NCBI GenBank assembly: GCA_934098515.1
Contig: CAKOOK010000003.1
Span: 28,223 to 92,222, forward strand
Reading direction: 5' to 3'
Source: an uncultured Bacilli bacterium
GTDB taxonomy: Bacteria > Bacillota_I > Bacilli_A > RF39 > UBA660
DNA length: 64,000 bases
Part shown: piece after piece, positions 1 to 8,044 of the stretch
Layout of the letters: each line of letters starts with the position of its first letter
How positions within the stretch are numbered: the first letter of the stretch is position 1
Translations under genes and position numbers: made by a program
The notes under the pieces: generated by a model
The model's database searches: none
The model's input: only the letters and a program-made list of their open reading frames with translations
Told to the model about the DNA's origin: nothing

Positions 1-51
1 CGCAAATATAGCTATCATCTTTAATTGATTTCTATTAAGTTCAAAGTTCAT
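1..51 (-). CDS. 5' end of a TraX-like membrane protein (cut by window edge)
   Basis: An ATG at 51 preceded by GGTGATTGT opens a frame that runs off the left edge. The 17 visible residues begin MNFELNRNQLKMIAIFA, which resembles the conserved N-terminus of TraX-family acyltransferase-like membrane proteins (N-x-x-Q-L-K-hydrophobic). Only this much is visible, so the family call is tentative. It is divergent from the sulfatase-type gene that starts at 142. Confidence 0.45.
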   Translation of the reverse strand, partial: MNFELNRNQLKMIAIFA

Positions 52-112
52 ACAATCACCACACTAATTATACATTATTCTCAATTAAGTAGCAATTATT
101 TATTAATCTCAT

Positions 113-120
113 GGTATAAT
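113..120 (+). promoter_or_regulatory. Extended -10 promoter for the LTA-synthase-like gene
   Basis: TGGTATAAT is an extended -10 element (TGnTATAAT) 22 bp before the ATG at 142. No good -35 box is seen, as is common for extended -10 promoters. The RBS AAGGAAGG follows. Confidence 0.5.
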
Positions 121-141
121 ATCAAAGGAAGGTGCAGTATC

Positions 142-2073
142 ATGAATTACAAAAGAACAATATTATCAATTATCTATATTTATTATTTAGAACTAATATA
201 TCACTTATTTATATTTAAATCTTTCACAGCTAAAGAATTTTTATTTTTAACCCTATTTACCATTCTATTCGGTATATTTAATGACCTAATAACTAGTCTC
301 TTTAATAAAAAAATAAATAAATGGTTATTTATCTCTATAAACGTTTTCCTAAGTATTTTATTTATCGCCCAAGTAATAAACTTTAAATTCTATGGAAACA
401 TTATAAGTATCTACTCAGTAATTCATGGTGGACAAGTATTTGGCTTCATGGGTGCAATCATCTCTGTTATTATCAAAAATATTCCATGTGTTCTTTTATT
501 ACTAATCCCCGCAATCTTACTACTAGTATTTAATAAATATATTGAAACAGATGATTCTAACTACAAAAACACTCTTATCAAAACCCTAATATTTATAGGG
601 CTATTTACAATCTGCACTCTTACTTTAAACATTGACAAGAAAGACATTTATTCTGCTAAAAACTTATATTATTATAAACACGCACCTAATCAATCTGCAA
701 AAATCTTTGGCATTCTAACAACAATGCGCATTGATTTAGAAAGAATCATTCACTTTGAAGAAAAAACAATCGACGTTTTCACTGAGGACACAACCGAAGA
801 AGAAAAACCCGCCAGCAAAAATATTGAATACAATAAAGAAGACATTGACTTTGCTGCTCTAGCAGAATCAGAAACAAACGAAGAAATCAAAAATATTCAT
901 CTATACATGAATAGTCAAGAAGCTACCGAAAAAAACAAATACACTAGTATGTTTGAAGGCAAAAATCTAATTGCTATAACTGCCGAAGCCTTTTCACCTC
1001 TTGCTGTAGATAAAGACTTAACACCAACTCTATACAAACTAGTTCATGAAGGATTTAACTTTACCAATATGTACTCACCTATTTATTATGTTAGTACATC
1101 CGATGGAGAATATGTTACTTTAACAAGTCTCCTACCTAAAGAAAGTGTCTGGTCCTTCTATAAATCAAGTAAAAATTATCTGCCTTACGTCTATGGAAAC
1201 GTCTTTAAAAAACTAGGATACTCAGCATACGCTTTTCATGATGGACAATATAAATATTATGATCGTAACCTATCACATCCAAACATGGGATACACCTATA
1301 TGGCATGTGGTAATGGTCTTCAAAAACTAATGAACTGTAAAAAATGGCCTCAAAGTGATATAGAAATGATTGACGCAACATTTGATATGTACAAAGATGA
1401 AGAAAAATTTGTAACCTACTACATGACAATATCAGGACACCTAGAATATAATTTCTATGGAAATAATATGGCTGCTAAAAACAAATCCCTAGTTGAAAAT
1501 ACTAACTACAGTACTGCCGTAAAAGCTTACAAAGCAACTCAAATTGAGCTTGATCGTGCTCTAGAGAAACTACTAACCAAACTAGAAGAAAATAATCTAC
1601 TAGATAAAACTGTAATTGTCCTATCTGCAGACCACTATCCATATGGCCTAACAAATGATGAAATTAATGAAGTTACCCCACTTACCAATCCAAAATTTGA
1701 TATTCACAAAAACAATTTAATTATTTGGTCATCAGACATTAAAGAACCAATTAAAGTAGATAAACTAGCTGAAAGCCTAGACATCCTTCCTACAGTTTTA
1801 AACCTATTTGGAGTTAAATTTGACTCAAGACTTCTAATGGGTAGAGACATCCTATCAAACGCTGATGGACTAGTTATCTTAAATGATCGTTCATGGATAA
1901 CTGAAAAAGGCTTCTATGATGCGAGCACCAATAAATTTACCAAAACAACTGACGAAGAATTACCAGACAACTATGTTGATAAAATAAGCACAATCGTCTA
2001 TAACAAATTCGTAATATCAAAAAATATCTTAGAAACAAACTATTATAAATACGTATTTAAGGAGGAAGCATGA
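142..2073 (+). CDS. LTA-synthase-like phosphoglycerol transferase, membrane sulfatase family
   Basis: A 643-residue polytopic membrane protein of the LtaS/alkaline-phosphatase superfamily. Such enzymes transfer glycerol phosphate from phosphatidylglycerol to lipoteichoic acid or other envelope glycans outside the membrane. About 200 N-terminal residues hold several membrane segments. The extracellular sulfatase domain follows: AITAEAF carries the first metal-ligand Glu, STSDGEY holds the probable nucleophilic Thr, and LSADHYPYG carries the Asp-His metal site. The start at 142 is chosen because AAGGAAGG lies just upstream, while a more upstream TTG has no RBS. The stop overlaps the next start by 4 bp (ATGA), so the HD gene is translationally coupled. 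The exact substrate cannot be told from sequence. Confidence 0.85.
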   Translation: MNYKRTILSIIYIYYLELIYHLFIFKSFTAKEFLFLTLFTILFGIFNDLITSLFNKKINKWLFISINVFLSILFIAQVINFKFYGNIISIYSVIHGGQVFGFMGAIISVIIKNIPCVLLLLIPAILLLVFNKYIETDDSNYKNTLIKTLIFIGLFTICTLTLNIDKKDIYSAKNLYYYKHAPNQSAKIFGILTTMRIDLERIIHFEEKTIDVFTEDTTEEEKPASKNIEYNKEDIDFAALAESETNEEIKNIHLYMNSQEATEKNKYTSMFEGKNLIAITAEAFSPLAVDKDLTPTLYKLVHEGFNFTNMYSPIYYVSTSDGEYVTLTSLLPKESVWSFYKSSKNYLPYVYGNVFKKLGYSAYAFHDGQYKYYDRNLSHPNMGYTYMACGNGLQKLMNCKKWPQSDIEMIDATFDMYKDEEKFVTYYMTISGHLEYNFYGNNMAAKNKSLVENTNYSTAVKAYKATQIELDRALEKLLTKLEENNLLDKTVIVLSADHYPYGLTNDEINEVTPLTNPKFDIHKNNLIIWSSDIKEPIKVDKLAESLDILPTVLNLFGVKFDSRLLMGRDILSNADGLVILNDRSWITEKGFYDASTNKFTKTTDEELPDNYVDKISTIVYNKFVISKNILETNYYKYVFKEEA

Positions 2074-3182
2074 ATATAAAAGAAAGAATGCTATTAAGAG
2101 AAAAATTCTATAGTCCCTATGCTACAAAAGACAAAGAATCAATAAGACTAATACCAATAGAAGAAGACATCAGACCAAACTTCTTTAGAGATATAGATCG
2201 TATTATCCATAGTACATCTTACACAAGATATATGGACAAAACTCAAGTCTTCTCTCTAAAAGACAATGACAACATTTCCAAAAGAATGGTTCACGTACAA
2301 TTAGTCTCTAAAATAGCTCGCACCATCGGTAGAGCACTATCACTAAACGAAGATTTAATTGAAGCAGCTGCTCTAGGTCATGACTTAGGACACGTCCCAT
2401 TTGGTCACGAAGGAGAAAGAATATTAAATAAAATTAGTCTTAAACATAATGAAGGATACTTTAACCACAACGTTCAAAGTGTAAGAGAACTAATGGATAT
2501 TGAAAATGACGGCGAAGGCATCAACCTATCTATTCAAACACTAGATGCTATCCTATGCCATAATGGAGAACTTGAACTAAAAGAATACCATCCCAAAAAG
2601 AAAACAACTGATGAATTTTTACAAGACTATGAAAATTGTTATAAAATTGAAGGATACACCAAAACACTTATCCCAAACACTTTAGAAGGATGTGTAGTTA
2701 GAATAAGCGACATCATCGCCTATCTAGGAAGAGATATTGAAGACGCTGAACGTCTTAATCTAATAAAAAAAGAAGACCTACCAAAAGAAATAACTGACAT
2801 TATTGGTTCAACCAACAAAGAAATAGTAAACACATTAATAATGGATATCATAAATAATAGTATAGACAAACCTTATCTTAAAATGAGCGATAACGTTTTC
2901 GAAGCACTAAAAAAACTAAAAAAATTCAACTACGAAAACATCTACTCAAAAGCCAACACCAAAGAAGAACTAGCTGAATATGAAAACATGTTTGAAAGCC
3001 TATTTAACCATCTACTAAAAGACATTAAAGACAACAACACAGATAGTAACATCTACAAAATATTTATAAAAAACAAAAATGAAAAATATAGACGAAACAC
3101 CCCAGAAAGAATTGCTATCGACTACATCGCAGGTATGACCGATGACTTCTTCTTAAAAGAATATAAAAAATATGAGAACTAA
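2070..3182 (+). CDS. dgt: HD-domain dNTP triphosphohydrolase-like protein
   Basis: 370 residues related to deoxyguanosine triphosphate triphosphohydrolases, which hydrolyse dNTPs to deoxynucleoside plus triphosphate. The metal-binding HD core is visible at about residues 100-125, with ALGHDLGHVPFGHEGE typical of Dgt proteins, an upstream helix of the RMVHVQLVSKIAR type, and a later conserved RISDIIAYLGRDIEDA Asp segment. It starts by ATGA overlap with the preceding LtaS-like gene behind AAGGAGG. The pairing of these two genes has no obvious functional link; dNTP specificity is family inference. A terminator overlaps its stop codon. Confidence 0.85.
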   Translation: MNIKERMLLREKFYSPYATKDKESIRLIPIEEDIRPNFFRDIDRIIHSTSYTRYMDKTQVFSLKDNDNISKRMVHVQLVSKIARTIGRALSLNEDLIEAAALGHDLGHVPFGHEGERILNKISLKHNEGYFNHNVQSVRELMDIENDGEGINLSIQTLDAILCHNGELELKEYHPKKKTTDEFLQDYENCYKIEGYTKTLIPNTLEGCVVRISDIIAYLGRDIEDAERLNLIKKEDLPKEITDIIGSTNKEIVNTLIMDIINNSIDKPYLKMSDNVFEALKKLKKFNYENIYSKANTKEELAEYENMFESLFNHLLKDIKDNNTDSNIYKIFIKNKNEKYRRNTPERIAIDYIAGMTDDFFLKEYKKYEN

Positions 3183-3198
3183 TACTCATATTTTTTTT
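3165..3198 (+). terminator. Rho-independent terminator after the HD gene
   Basis: Perfect 12-bp inverted repeat AAAAAATATGAG / CTCATATTTTTT with an 8-nt loop, followed by a T run. It overlaps the stop codon. Confidence 0.85.
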
Positions 3199-3257
3199 AT
3201 AATCTCTTTGACAAATCTACTTATTTTTTACATTTATCAGTAAATTTGTAAAAATAC

Positions 3258-3287
3258 TAAAAAATGAGAATTCATTAAATCCTCATT
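3258..3287 (-). terminator. Terminator of the 5.5-3.3 kb operon
   Basis: On the minus strand AATGAG...CTCATT with a 13-nt loop is followed by TTTTTTAG, directly after the last stop codon. Confidence 0.6.
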
Positions 3288-3821
3288 CTATTTTACTGAA
3301 ACAATCAACTCTAGTTCCTTCTTAGTAACTTCTTTACCTATCACAACAGGTAACTTTACCAAATATTCATATACAGGTTCTTCATCAGCTTTAAAAATCT
3401 CATCCTTCTTATTTTCCCAATAACACTTAGCATAATAAATAGTGCTTTCCATATTCCAGCCTCTAACTAAGTTCATAACATACTTCTGATAACAATCATC
3501 ACTAACTTCAATCTCATAAATCTTATAAAATACTTCATCGAGATTTCTCTTCTCAATTGCTCGAAGAACACCATTAGCATCAGATGCATAAAAAGAAGTT
3601 AATCTAGAAAACCTATCACTATAGTGCAATCTTCTCTCATACTCAAAAATGGCTTCTAAAGTATCATCTTTACTTTTAAAATCACCTAAATAATAATGAA
3701 CTCCATGGCTAGATAAACCTTCAAAATAATACTCAGGAACTAACTTTTCAAAATTCTTAACAAGATCAATCTTCATTCCCGTCGCTAAATGGCCACTTCT
3801 ATCAACATGATATAAAATCAT
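3288..3821 (-). CDS. DUF2441-like uncharacterised protein
   Basis: 177 residues, soluble, no signal peptide. The N-terminus ILYHVDRSGHL, followed by a G-x-H-Y-Y stretch and an Arg/Tyr-rich central segment, resembles DUF2441-type proteins, whose function is unknown and which have been compared with ADP-ribosyltransferase-like folds. I cannot confirm a catalytic triad. The start overlaps the DUF1653 stop by 4 bp (ATGA), so the two are co-translated. It is the last gene of a four-gene minus-strand operon that starts near 5464. Confidence 0.65.
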   Translation of the reverse strand: MILYHVDRSGHLATGMKIDLVKNFEKLVPEYYFEGLSSHGVHYYLGDFKSKDDTLEAIFEYERRLHYSDRFSRLTSFYASDANGVLRAIEKRNLDEVFYKIYEIEVSDDCYQKYVMNLVRGWNMESTIYYAKCYWENKKDEIFKADEEPVYEYLVKLPVVIGKEVTKKELELIVSVK

Positions 3822-4063
3822 TTCCTAACACTCTCAATTTCTTGTAACTCTAAACGGTACTTCTGCTTAACATTAGGGTACTTCTCATGATCAACTTCAC
3901 TTAAAAAATTATTAATCTCTCTTAAATAAACTTTACCTTCACCATATAAAGCCCTATAAATAACATACTCCTCTAAAGTTTCTGAGTTAATTCCTGTTCC
4001 AAGAACAATATAATAATCTCCCTTAAAATGTTTATAAATACGATTTACTTCTAATTTTCTCAT
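3818..4063 (-). CDS. DUF1653 domain protein
   Basis: An 81-residue single-domain protein. YKHFKGDYYIVLG followed by E-E-Y-V-I-Y-R-A-L-Y-G is the diagnostic core of DUF1653, a small beta-barrel-like domain often fused to or encoded near tRNA- or nucleotide-related enzymes. Function is unknown. The start at 4063 follows AGGAGGATAT; an upstream in-frame ATG at 4078 lacks an RBS. It lies between DUF1848 and DUF2441-like genes in one operon. Confidence 0.8.
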   Translation of the reverse strand: MRKLEVNRIYKHFKGDYYIVLGTGINSETLEEYVIYRALYGEGKVYLREINNFLSEVDHEKYPNVKQKYRLELQEIESVRK

Positions 4064-4094
4064 ATATCCTCCTATCAAAAGTATAACATAATTT

Positions 4095-4982
4095 TCACTT
4101 TTTTCTAACCTTTATCACATCATCACTTTGAATACTACCAATAAGTAAAGAAGAATTATCATCATGCCTCTCAAAATTACTACTAACTGCTTTCTCATCA
4201 TAATTAGCATAACAATACTTACACATATGCATGCATGAATTATATTCACCAATATCAACCATCTGTACGCATTCACACTTCTTCTCTTTTCTTACATTAC
4301 TACTTTTAAACTTCTTACCGGTTAAAATATAAGCAAGCTCATGAGACAAACACTCACCCTTAACAAAACCATACTGAGTTAAATCATTATCCTCAAAGCA
4401 CGTCTGTACACTCATCCCATTATCCATAGCACTCTTACTAAAAGTTTCACCTATTTTTTTATAATCTTCCCTAGTAAATGCTCTATATTTTAAAATATTT
4501 TTATTACTTCTAACATTCTTATATTCATCCATAAAAGAGACAATTATCTTATTAACATAACCATTAAGATTTTTACACAACTTATCAAAAGCTCTAATAT
4601 GATAATCAACATTATACTTATCACTTAAAAATATTGGATCATACCTCACCACCACGTTATCTATACCAAGAACTAAAGATAACTTCTTTATCCCTTCAAT
4701 AATCAATCTCTTATCTGGAATATTAGGCTCTACATCTTTACCATAAGGAGTTATAGTAACATGAAATAAAATAGGTACCTTTAATATATCTAACTTATCA
4801 ACCATTGGTAATGGATTCTTACTACAAAACATAATCAAATCCACATCCCTAAAATTAATTCTACTGACAAGTTTTTGATTAAAAGGATTTCTCACATCAA
4901 CAAAACCAGCCTTAACCCTATTTATAAACCAATTAGAATAAAAAGCCGGTATATCAGTTCTACCACTTGCAAATAAAATCAT
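4095..4982 (-). CDS. DUF1848 protein (probable radical-SAM-like Fe-S enzyme)
   Basis: 295 residues matching DUF1848 along its length: ASGRTDIPAFYSNWF at the N-terminus, CSKNPLPM near residue 55, VVRYDPI near residue 112, and a C-terminal cysteine cluster CECVQMVDIGEYNSC followed by C-x2-C-x-Y-C-Y-A. The clustered cysteines predict a metal site, probably an Fe-S cluster on a TIM-barrel-like fold. Substrate unknown. The stop of the preceding deacylase overlaps the start by 4 bp (ATGA). Confidence 0.85.
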   Translation of the reverse strand: MILFASGRTDIPAFYSNWFINRVKAGFVDVRNPFNQKLVSRINFRDVDLIMFCSKNPLPMVDKLDILKVPILFHVTITPYGKDVEPNIPDKRLIIEGIKKLSLVLGIDNVVVRYDPIFLSDKYNVDYHIRAFDKLCKNLNGYVNKIIVSFMDEYKNVRSNKNILKYRAFTREDYKKIGETFSKSAMDNGMSVQTCFEDNDLTQYGFVKGECLSHELAYILTGKKFKSSNVRKEKKCECVQMVDIGEYNSCMHMCKYCYANYDEKAVSSNFERHDDNSSLLIGSIQSDDVIKVRKK

Positions 4983-5464
4983 AACTTAACCTCATAAACC
5001 TCATTACCATGCTCTTTAATAATATCCTTTAAATCTTTGACTTTAAGCCACAAAGTAGCTGTATTATCATTCGGATGCATTCCAATAATATCTTCATCAT
5101 GAAAATCATCATCTAAATAAAACTTAACTTGCTTTTCATTATCATTAAGTATTCCCAAAGGACTTACCGCTCCTGGAAAAAGACCGAGAATTCTTTCTAA
5201 ATCCTCACTAGAAGCAAAAGTTAAAGGCCTAGTATTAAACTCTTTTCTAAATAAAGACAAATTAACACGTTTTTCTTCCCTAACCATAATTAAATAATAA
5301 TTTCTCTTCTTATCATCACGCACAAATAAATTCTTAGCATTACCTTCTGGATACGGAAGAACTACATCCTTTAAATCATCCATCGAATAAACTGCCTTAT
5401 GATTAGTTATCTCGTGCCAGATTCCCTTACCCTTAATAAAATTATAAACTTCATCTTTATTCAT
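4979..5464 (-). CDS. YbaK/ProX-type aminoacyl-tRNA editing deacylase
   Basis: 161 residues of the YbaK/PrdX superfamily. Free-standing members hydrolyse mischarged Ala- or Cys-tRNA(Pro), complementing prolyl-tRNA synthetase. Family landmarks are AKNLFVRDDKKRNYYLIMV near residue 45, a basic residue stretch with VNLSLFRKEF, and the GAVSPLGILND loop near residue 100 that shapes the active site. The start at 5464 is preferred because GGTGAG precedes it; the ATG at 5476 has no RBS. First gene of a four-gene operon; TATAAT occurs about 30 bp upstream. Confidence 0.85.
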   Translation of the reverse strand: MNKDEVYNFIKGKGIWHEITNHKAVYSMDDLKDVVLPYPEGNAKNLFVRDDKKRNYYLIMVREEKRVNLSLFRKEFNTRPLTFASSEDLERILGLFPGAVSPLGILNDNEKQVKFYLDDDFHDEDIIGMHPNDNTATLWLKVKDLKDIIKEHGNEVYEVKL

Positions 5465-5499
5465 AATACTCACCATCTAACAATAAATATTATAACATA

Positions 5500-5524
5500 A
5501 AAAGCAGACATAAAGTCCGCTTAA
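5500..5524 (-). terminator. Terminator of the 188-residue hypothetical gene
   Basis: Minus strand AGCGGAC TTTAT GTCTGCT followed by TTTTAT; one G-T pair in a 7-bp stem. Confidence 0.75.
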
Positions 5525-5527
5525 TAT

Positions 5528-6094
5528 TTATCTTAATCCTTTAGGTGTATCACTAGATATCCCTGAATCTCCATACATATCTAGAACATCATTTGTCTTA
5601 CTCGCATCACTTTTAAAAATAGATACAAGAGCAGCAATAATCTCACTATCATTAGTTGGTACATAAGAATCATTTCCATCTCCACTCTTCATCTTATCAG
5701 TTAAAACAGATTTTAAAATTATACTAAGATCTCTACTTTCTTTATTTAACTCAGCAACACGAATCATATTTTCCCTAATTTCAGCAGTTAAATACTTTAC
5801 AAAATCCTTCTGAGTTCTAATAAAGAAACTACCTACTAAAGCACTTCCGTATGTTGCTTCATAAGTTCTTCCATTTTCACCAACAATAGAATAAATATAC
5901 TCACACCACATAGGTCCATCATAACCACCTACAGATAAATTTTCAGATACCCTATGACCTACTATAGTACCTTTAATATAAGCACCATCTTCAAATCCCT
6001 CTACATGATTATTACTAGAACCATGAAAAACATATACCTCAGTTCCATTTGATATTAAATCTTCACTTATACTAAAATAACCTTTATTTTCCAT
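5528..6094 (-). CDS. Hypothetical protein
   Basis: 188 residues, no recognised family. It has no signal peptide or membrane segment. Residues 1-95 look beta-rich with many Gly/Tyr (VYVFHGSSNNHVEGF, VGGYDGPMWCEYIYSI), while 95-150 are helical and charged. It has its own RBS (AGGAGGTTTAT) and its own terminator, so it is a single-gene transcript. Function unknown. Confidence 0.6.
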   Translation of the reverse strand: MENKGYFSISEDLISNGTEVYVFHGSSNNHVEGFEDGAYIKGTIVGHRVSENLSVGGYDGPMWCEYIYSIVGENGRTYEATYGSALVGSFFIRTQKDFVKYLTAEIRENMIRVAELNKESRDLSIILKSVLTDKMKSGDGNDSYVPTNDSEIIAALVSIFKSDASKTNDVLDMYGDSGISSDTPKGLR

Positions 6095-6124
6095 ATAAAC
6101 CTCCTATAAGTGTATTATAACATC

Positions 6125-6150
6125 AAAAAAGAACTCTATTCAAGTTCTTA
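6125..6150 (-). terminator. Terminator of the 343-residue lipoprotein gene
   Basis: Minus strand AAGAACT TGAATAG AGTTCTT then TTTT, overlapping the stop region. Confidence 0.8.
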
Positions 6151-7179
6151 ATCTTTTTCAATATAACCACTAATCCCCTTAGTATACATATTATCACTTA
6201 TTGATTTATATCTTTCACCATCATAATCATCTGTAAATCCATTATAAGCCTTATAAACTTCATTTGTTTCTGTATCATAAACTCTTTCATAACCAAGTGT
6301 TACATCACTTTGTTTCTGACTCATAATATCAAAACTAGCACTTCTCTTATTCCAAGAATCCATTATTCCATCACTAATCTGATTACAAATATTTCTTACA
6401 CTTTGAAAATTCTTCATTACTGCATCTTGTTGTTGATTAAATCCATTTAAGAATGTATCTGTAAACTCTAATGAACCAGCAACTGTATTTAATACTTCCT
6501 CCCAGTTAACAAACTCATCTTTTGGCGCAGTTATAAATATTGTATCATACACAGAAAGTGGATAATTATCAATTCTTTTACCAGACATAATATTCTCAGT
6601 CACATAATAAGCACCAGCATCATAAACATAAGCCGTAAATATTCCATCTCCCTCTGTACCACTAGCATCTTTAAATGTTGCTCTAAGTATATCTCCACCA
6701 ACTAAACCCTTACCTAAGTTTTCAGTAACTGTAAAATCATTAAGTTCTGGAAATGTAAAAGCAGATGTATTATTAAGTTTACCCATATCATTAAATATCT
6801 TAAAATAACCTTCTGTATCTTTACTTGTTATAACTGAAGTTTTAGCAAATGGACTATCTGGATAAAATCTTTGGTACCAAGACTTTGAATCTTCACTCTT
6901 ATTAAATCCTTCAACTTTTAAATTAAAATAAAATTGATAAATAGGTTTTTCTGGATTATATGCTTTAACTATATAATGAATATAATCTCCTAGTATATCA
7001 ACCTTCCAGCCTTCAGGAACTTTAAGCTTTATAAGACCATTGTCAAAATCAGTATACTTAACACTTTTAGTTTCTGCTTCTCTAATTTTAAAATTATCTT
7101 TCTTTAACACATTACCGCACCCAGTTAATCCTAAAACAACCAAAAAACCCATCAAAATAGTAAGTATCTTTCTTTTCAT
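6148..7179 (-). CDS. Secreted lipoprotein of unknown function
   Basis: 343 residues beginning MKRKILTILMGFLVVLGLTGC, a type II signal peptide with lipobox LTGC, so the mature protein is predicted to be anchored by its Cys at residue 21 on the outer face of the membrane. The mature part is mixed alpha/beta with aromatic-rich strands (YQFYFNLKVEGF) and resembles no family I know. GGAGGTG precedes the start and TACAAT lies about 40 bp upstream. It has its own terminator. Confidence 0.75.
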   Translation of the reverse strand: MKRKILTILMGFLVVLGLTGCGNVLKKDNFKIREAETKSVKYTDFDNGLIKLKVPEGWKVDILGDYIHYIVKAYNPEKPIYQFYFNLKVEGFNKSEDSKSWYQRFYPDSPFAKTSVITSKDTEGYFKIFNDMGKLNNTSAFTFPELNDFTVTENLGKGLVGGDILRATFKDASGTEGDGIFTAYVYDAGAYYVTENIMSGKRIDNYPLSVYDTIFITAPKDEFVNWEEVLNTVAGSLEFTDTFLNGFNQQQDAVMKNFQSVRNICNQISDGIMDSWNKRSASFDIMSQKQSDVTLGYERVYDTETNEVYKAYNGFTDDYDGERYKSISDNMYTKGISGYIEKD

Positions 7180-7303
7180 AACACCTCCATATAATACTAT
7201 TTTATATCTAACTATATTGTACCATATGATTTAAAAAAATTTATAAAAAAATTACAATTAAATTAACACTCTAAAAATAAATCTTAATTACTCAAAAATA
7301 TAA

Positions 7304-7328
7304 CAAAAAAATCCTAATAAAAGGATTT
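7304..7328 (-). terminator. Terminator of tRNA-Thr
   Basis: Minus strand AAATCC TTTTATT GGATTT followed by TTTTG just downstream of the tRNA 3' end. Confidence 0.75.
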
Positions 7329-7340
7329 CATTCGTTCTTA

Positions 7341-7416
7341 TGGTGCTGAAAATAGGACTTGAACCTACAACCTACGCGTTACGAGGGCGTTGCTCTACCT
7401 ATTGAGCTATTTCAGC
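7341..7416 (-). tRNA. tRNA-Thr (anticodon CGT)
   Basis: A full cloverleaf on the minus strand, with acceptor GCTGAAA/TTTCAGC, D arm GCTC...GAGC, anticodon loop CTCGTAA (anticodon CGT), T loop TTCAAGT, and an encoded CCA. The last anticodon-stem pair (31:39) is C-C rather than a Watson-Crick pair; the rest of the stem pairs normally. Confidence 0.95.
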
Positions 7417-7472
7417 AAACAACTATATTATACCATTACTCTCAAAAAATTCAAACACAAAAAAAGAAGAAA

Positions 7473-7793
7473 TTACTCTTCTTCCTCTAAATCAGATAAC
7501 TCAGTACAAAGCATATTATACTTCTCTTTAATCTTACTTTTATCTGCTTCTTCTAAAACATACCATCCATTTTCAAACATAACTTCATAAACAGCACGCT
7601 GAGCATCAATTATCTTATCAAAATCTTTCTTTAACTTCTTATACAAAACCTCATTACTAGATTCCGTTAAAGCCACAACATAATTCTTACTCATCTCTTT
7701 CAAACTAGAAAGAATACTATTCATATAATCTTTATCATTCATACAAATACCACATGGTACTTCAGTCTTACTATTCTTAACTTCCTTACTCAT
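7473..7793 (-). CDS. CotF-like spore coat protein
   Basis: 106 residues with the Coat F domain pattern: NDKDYMNSILSSLKEMSKNY near the N-terminus, an E-S-S-N-E-x-L segment, and a Q-R-A-x-Y-E-V-M-F-E-N-G-W-Y stretch near residue 80. The family is a helical, ferritin-like fold found in spore coats of Bacilli and Clostridia and also in some species not known to sporulate. The start at 7793 is chosen since GGTGAGG precedes it; it overlaps the upstream stop as ATGAGTAA. The C-terminus is acidic (EEEE). Confidence 0.75.
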   Translation of the reverse strand: MSKEVKNSKTEVPCGICMNDKDYMNSILSSLKEMSKNYVVALTESSNEVLYKKLKKDFDKIIDAQRAVYEVMFENGWYVLEEADKSKIKEKYNMLCTELSDLEEEE

Positions 7794-7998
7794 TATCCTC
7801 ACCACCTAAAATATCTAATACCGTATCCATATTATTCATAAATAAATCTGATACCTTTCTCGCACACTTACTAAGTGCTTTATCAGTAAATTCGCTTTCC
7901 GTATTAATTACTGACTTAAAAGCTCCATAATTCCAATTAAAAATATCTGTTAAATAATCTAAATCTTTTGTACTTATCATACTAGGTACTTTTTCCAT
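7786..7998 (-). CDS. Small coat-associated protein, partner of the CotF-like gene
   Basis: 70 residues: KDLDYLTDIFNWNYGAFKS is typical of small helical proteins encoded next to CotF-type genes in Clostridia. The start at 7998 follows GGGAG; longer in-frame starts lack an RBS and would overlap the neighbouring transglutaminase-like gene. The stop overlaps the CotF-like start by 8 bp, so the two are translationally coupled. Role in a coat is family inference. Confidence 0.65.
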   Translation of the reverse strand: MEKVPSMISTKDLDYLTDIFNWNYGAFKSVINTESEFTDKALSKCARKVSDLFMNNMDTVLDILGGEDNE

Positions 7999-8044
7999 AT
8001 TATCAACTCCCACTATTATTATGGTCCAAAAAAAAGAAATAATA

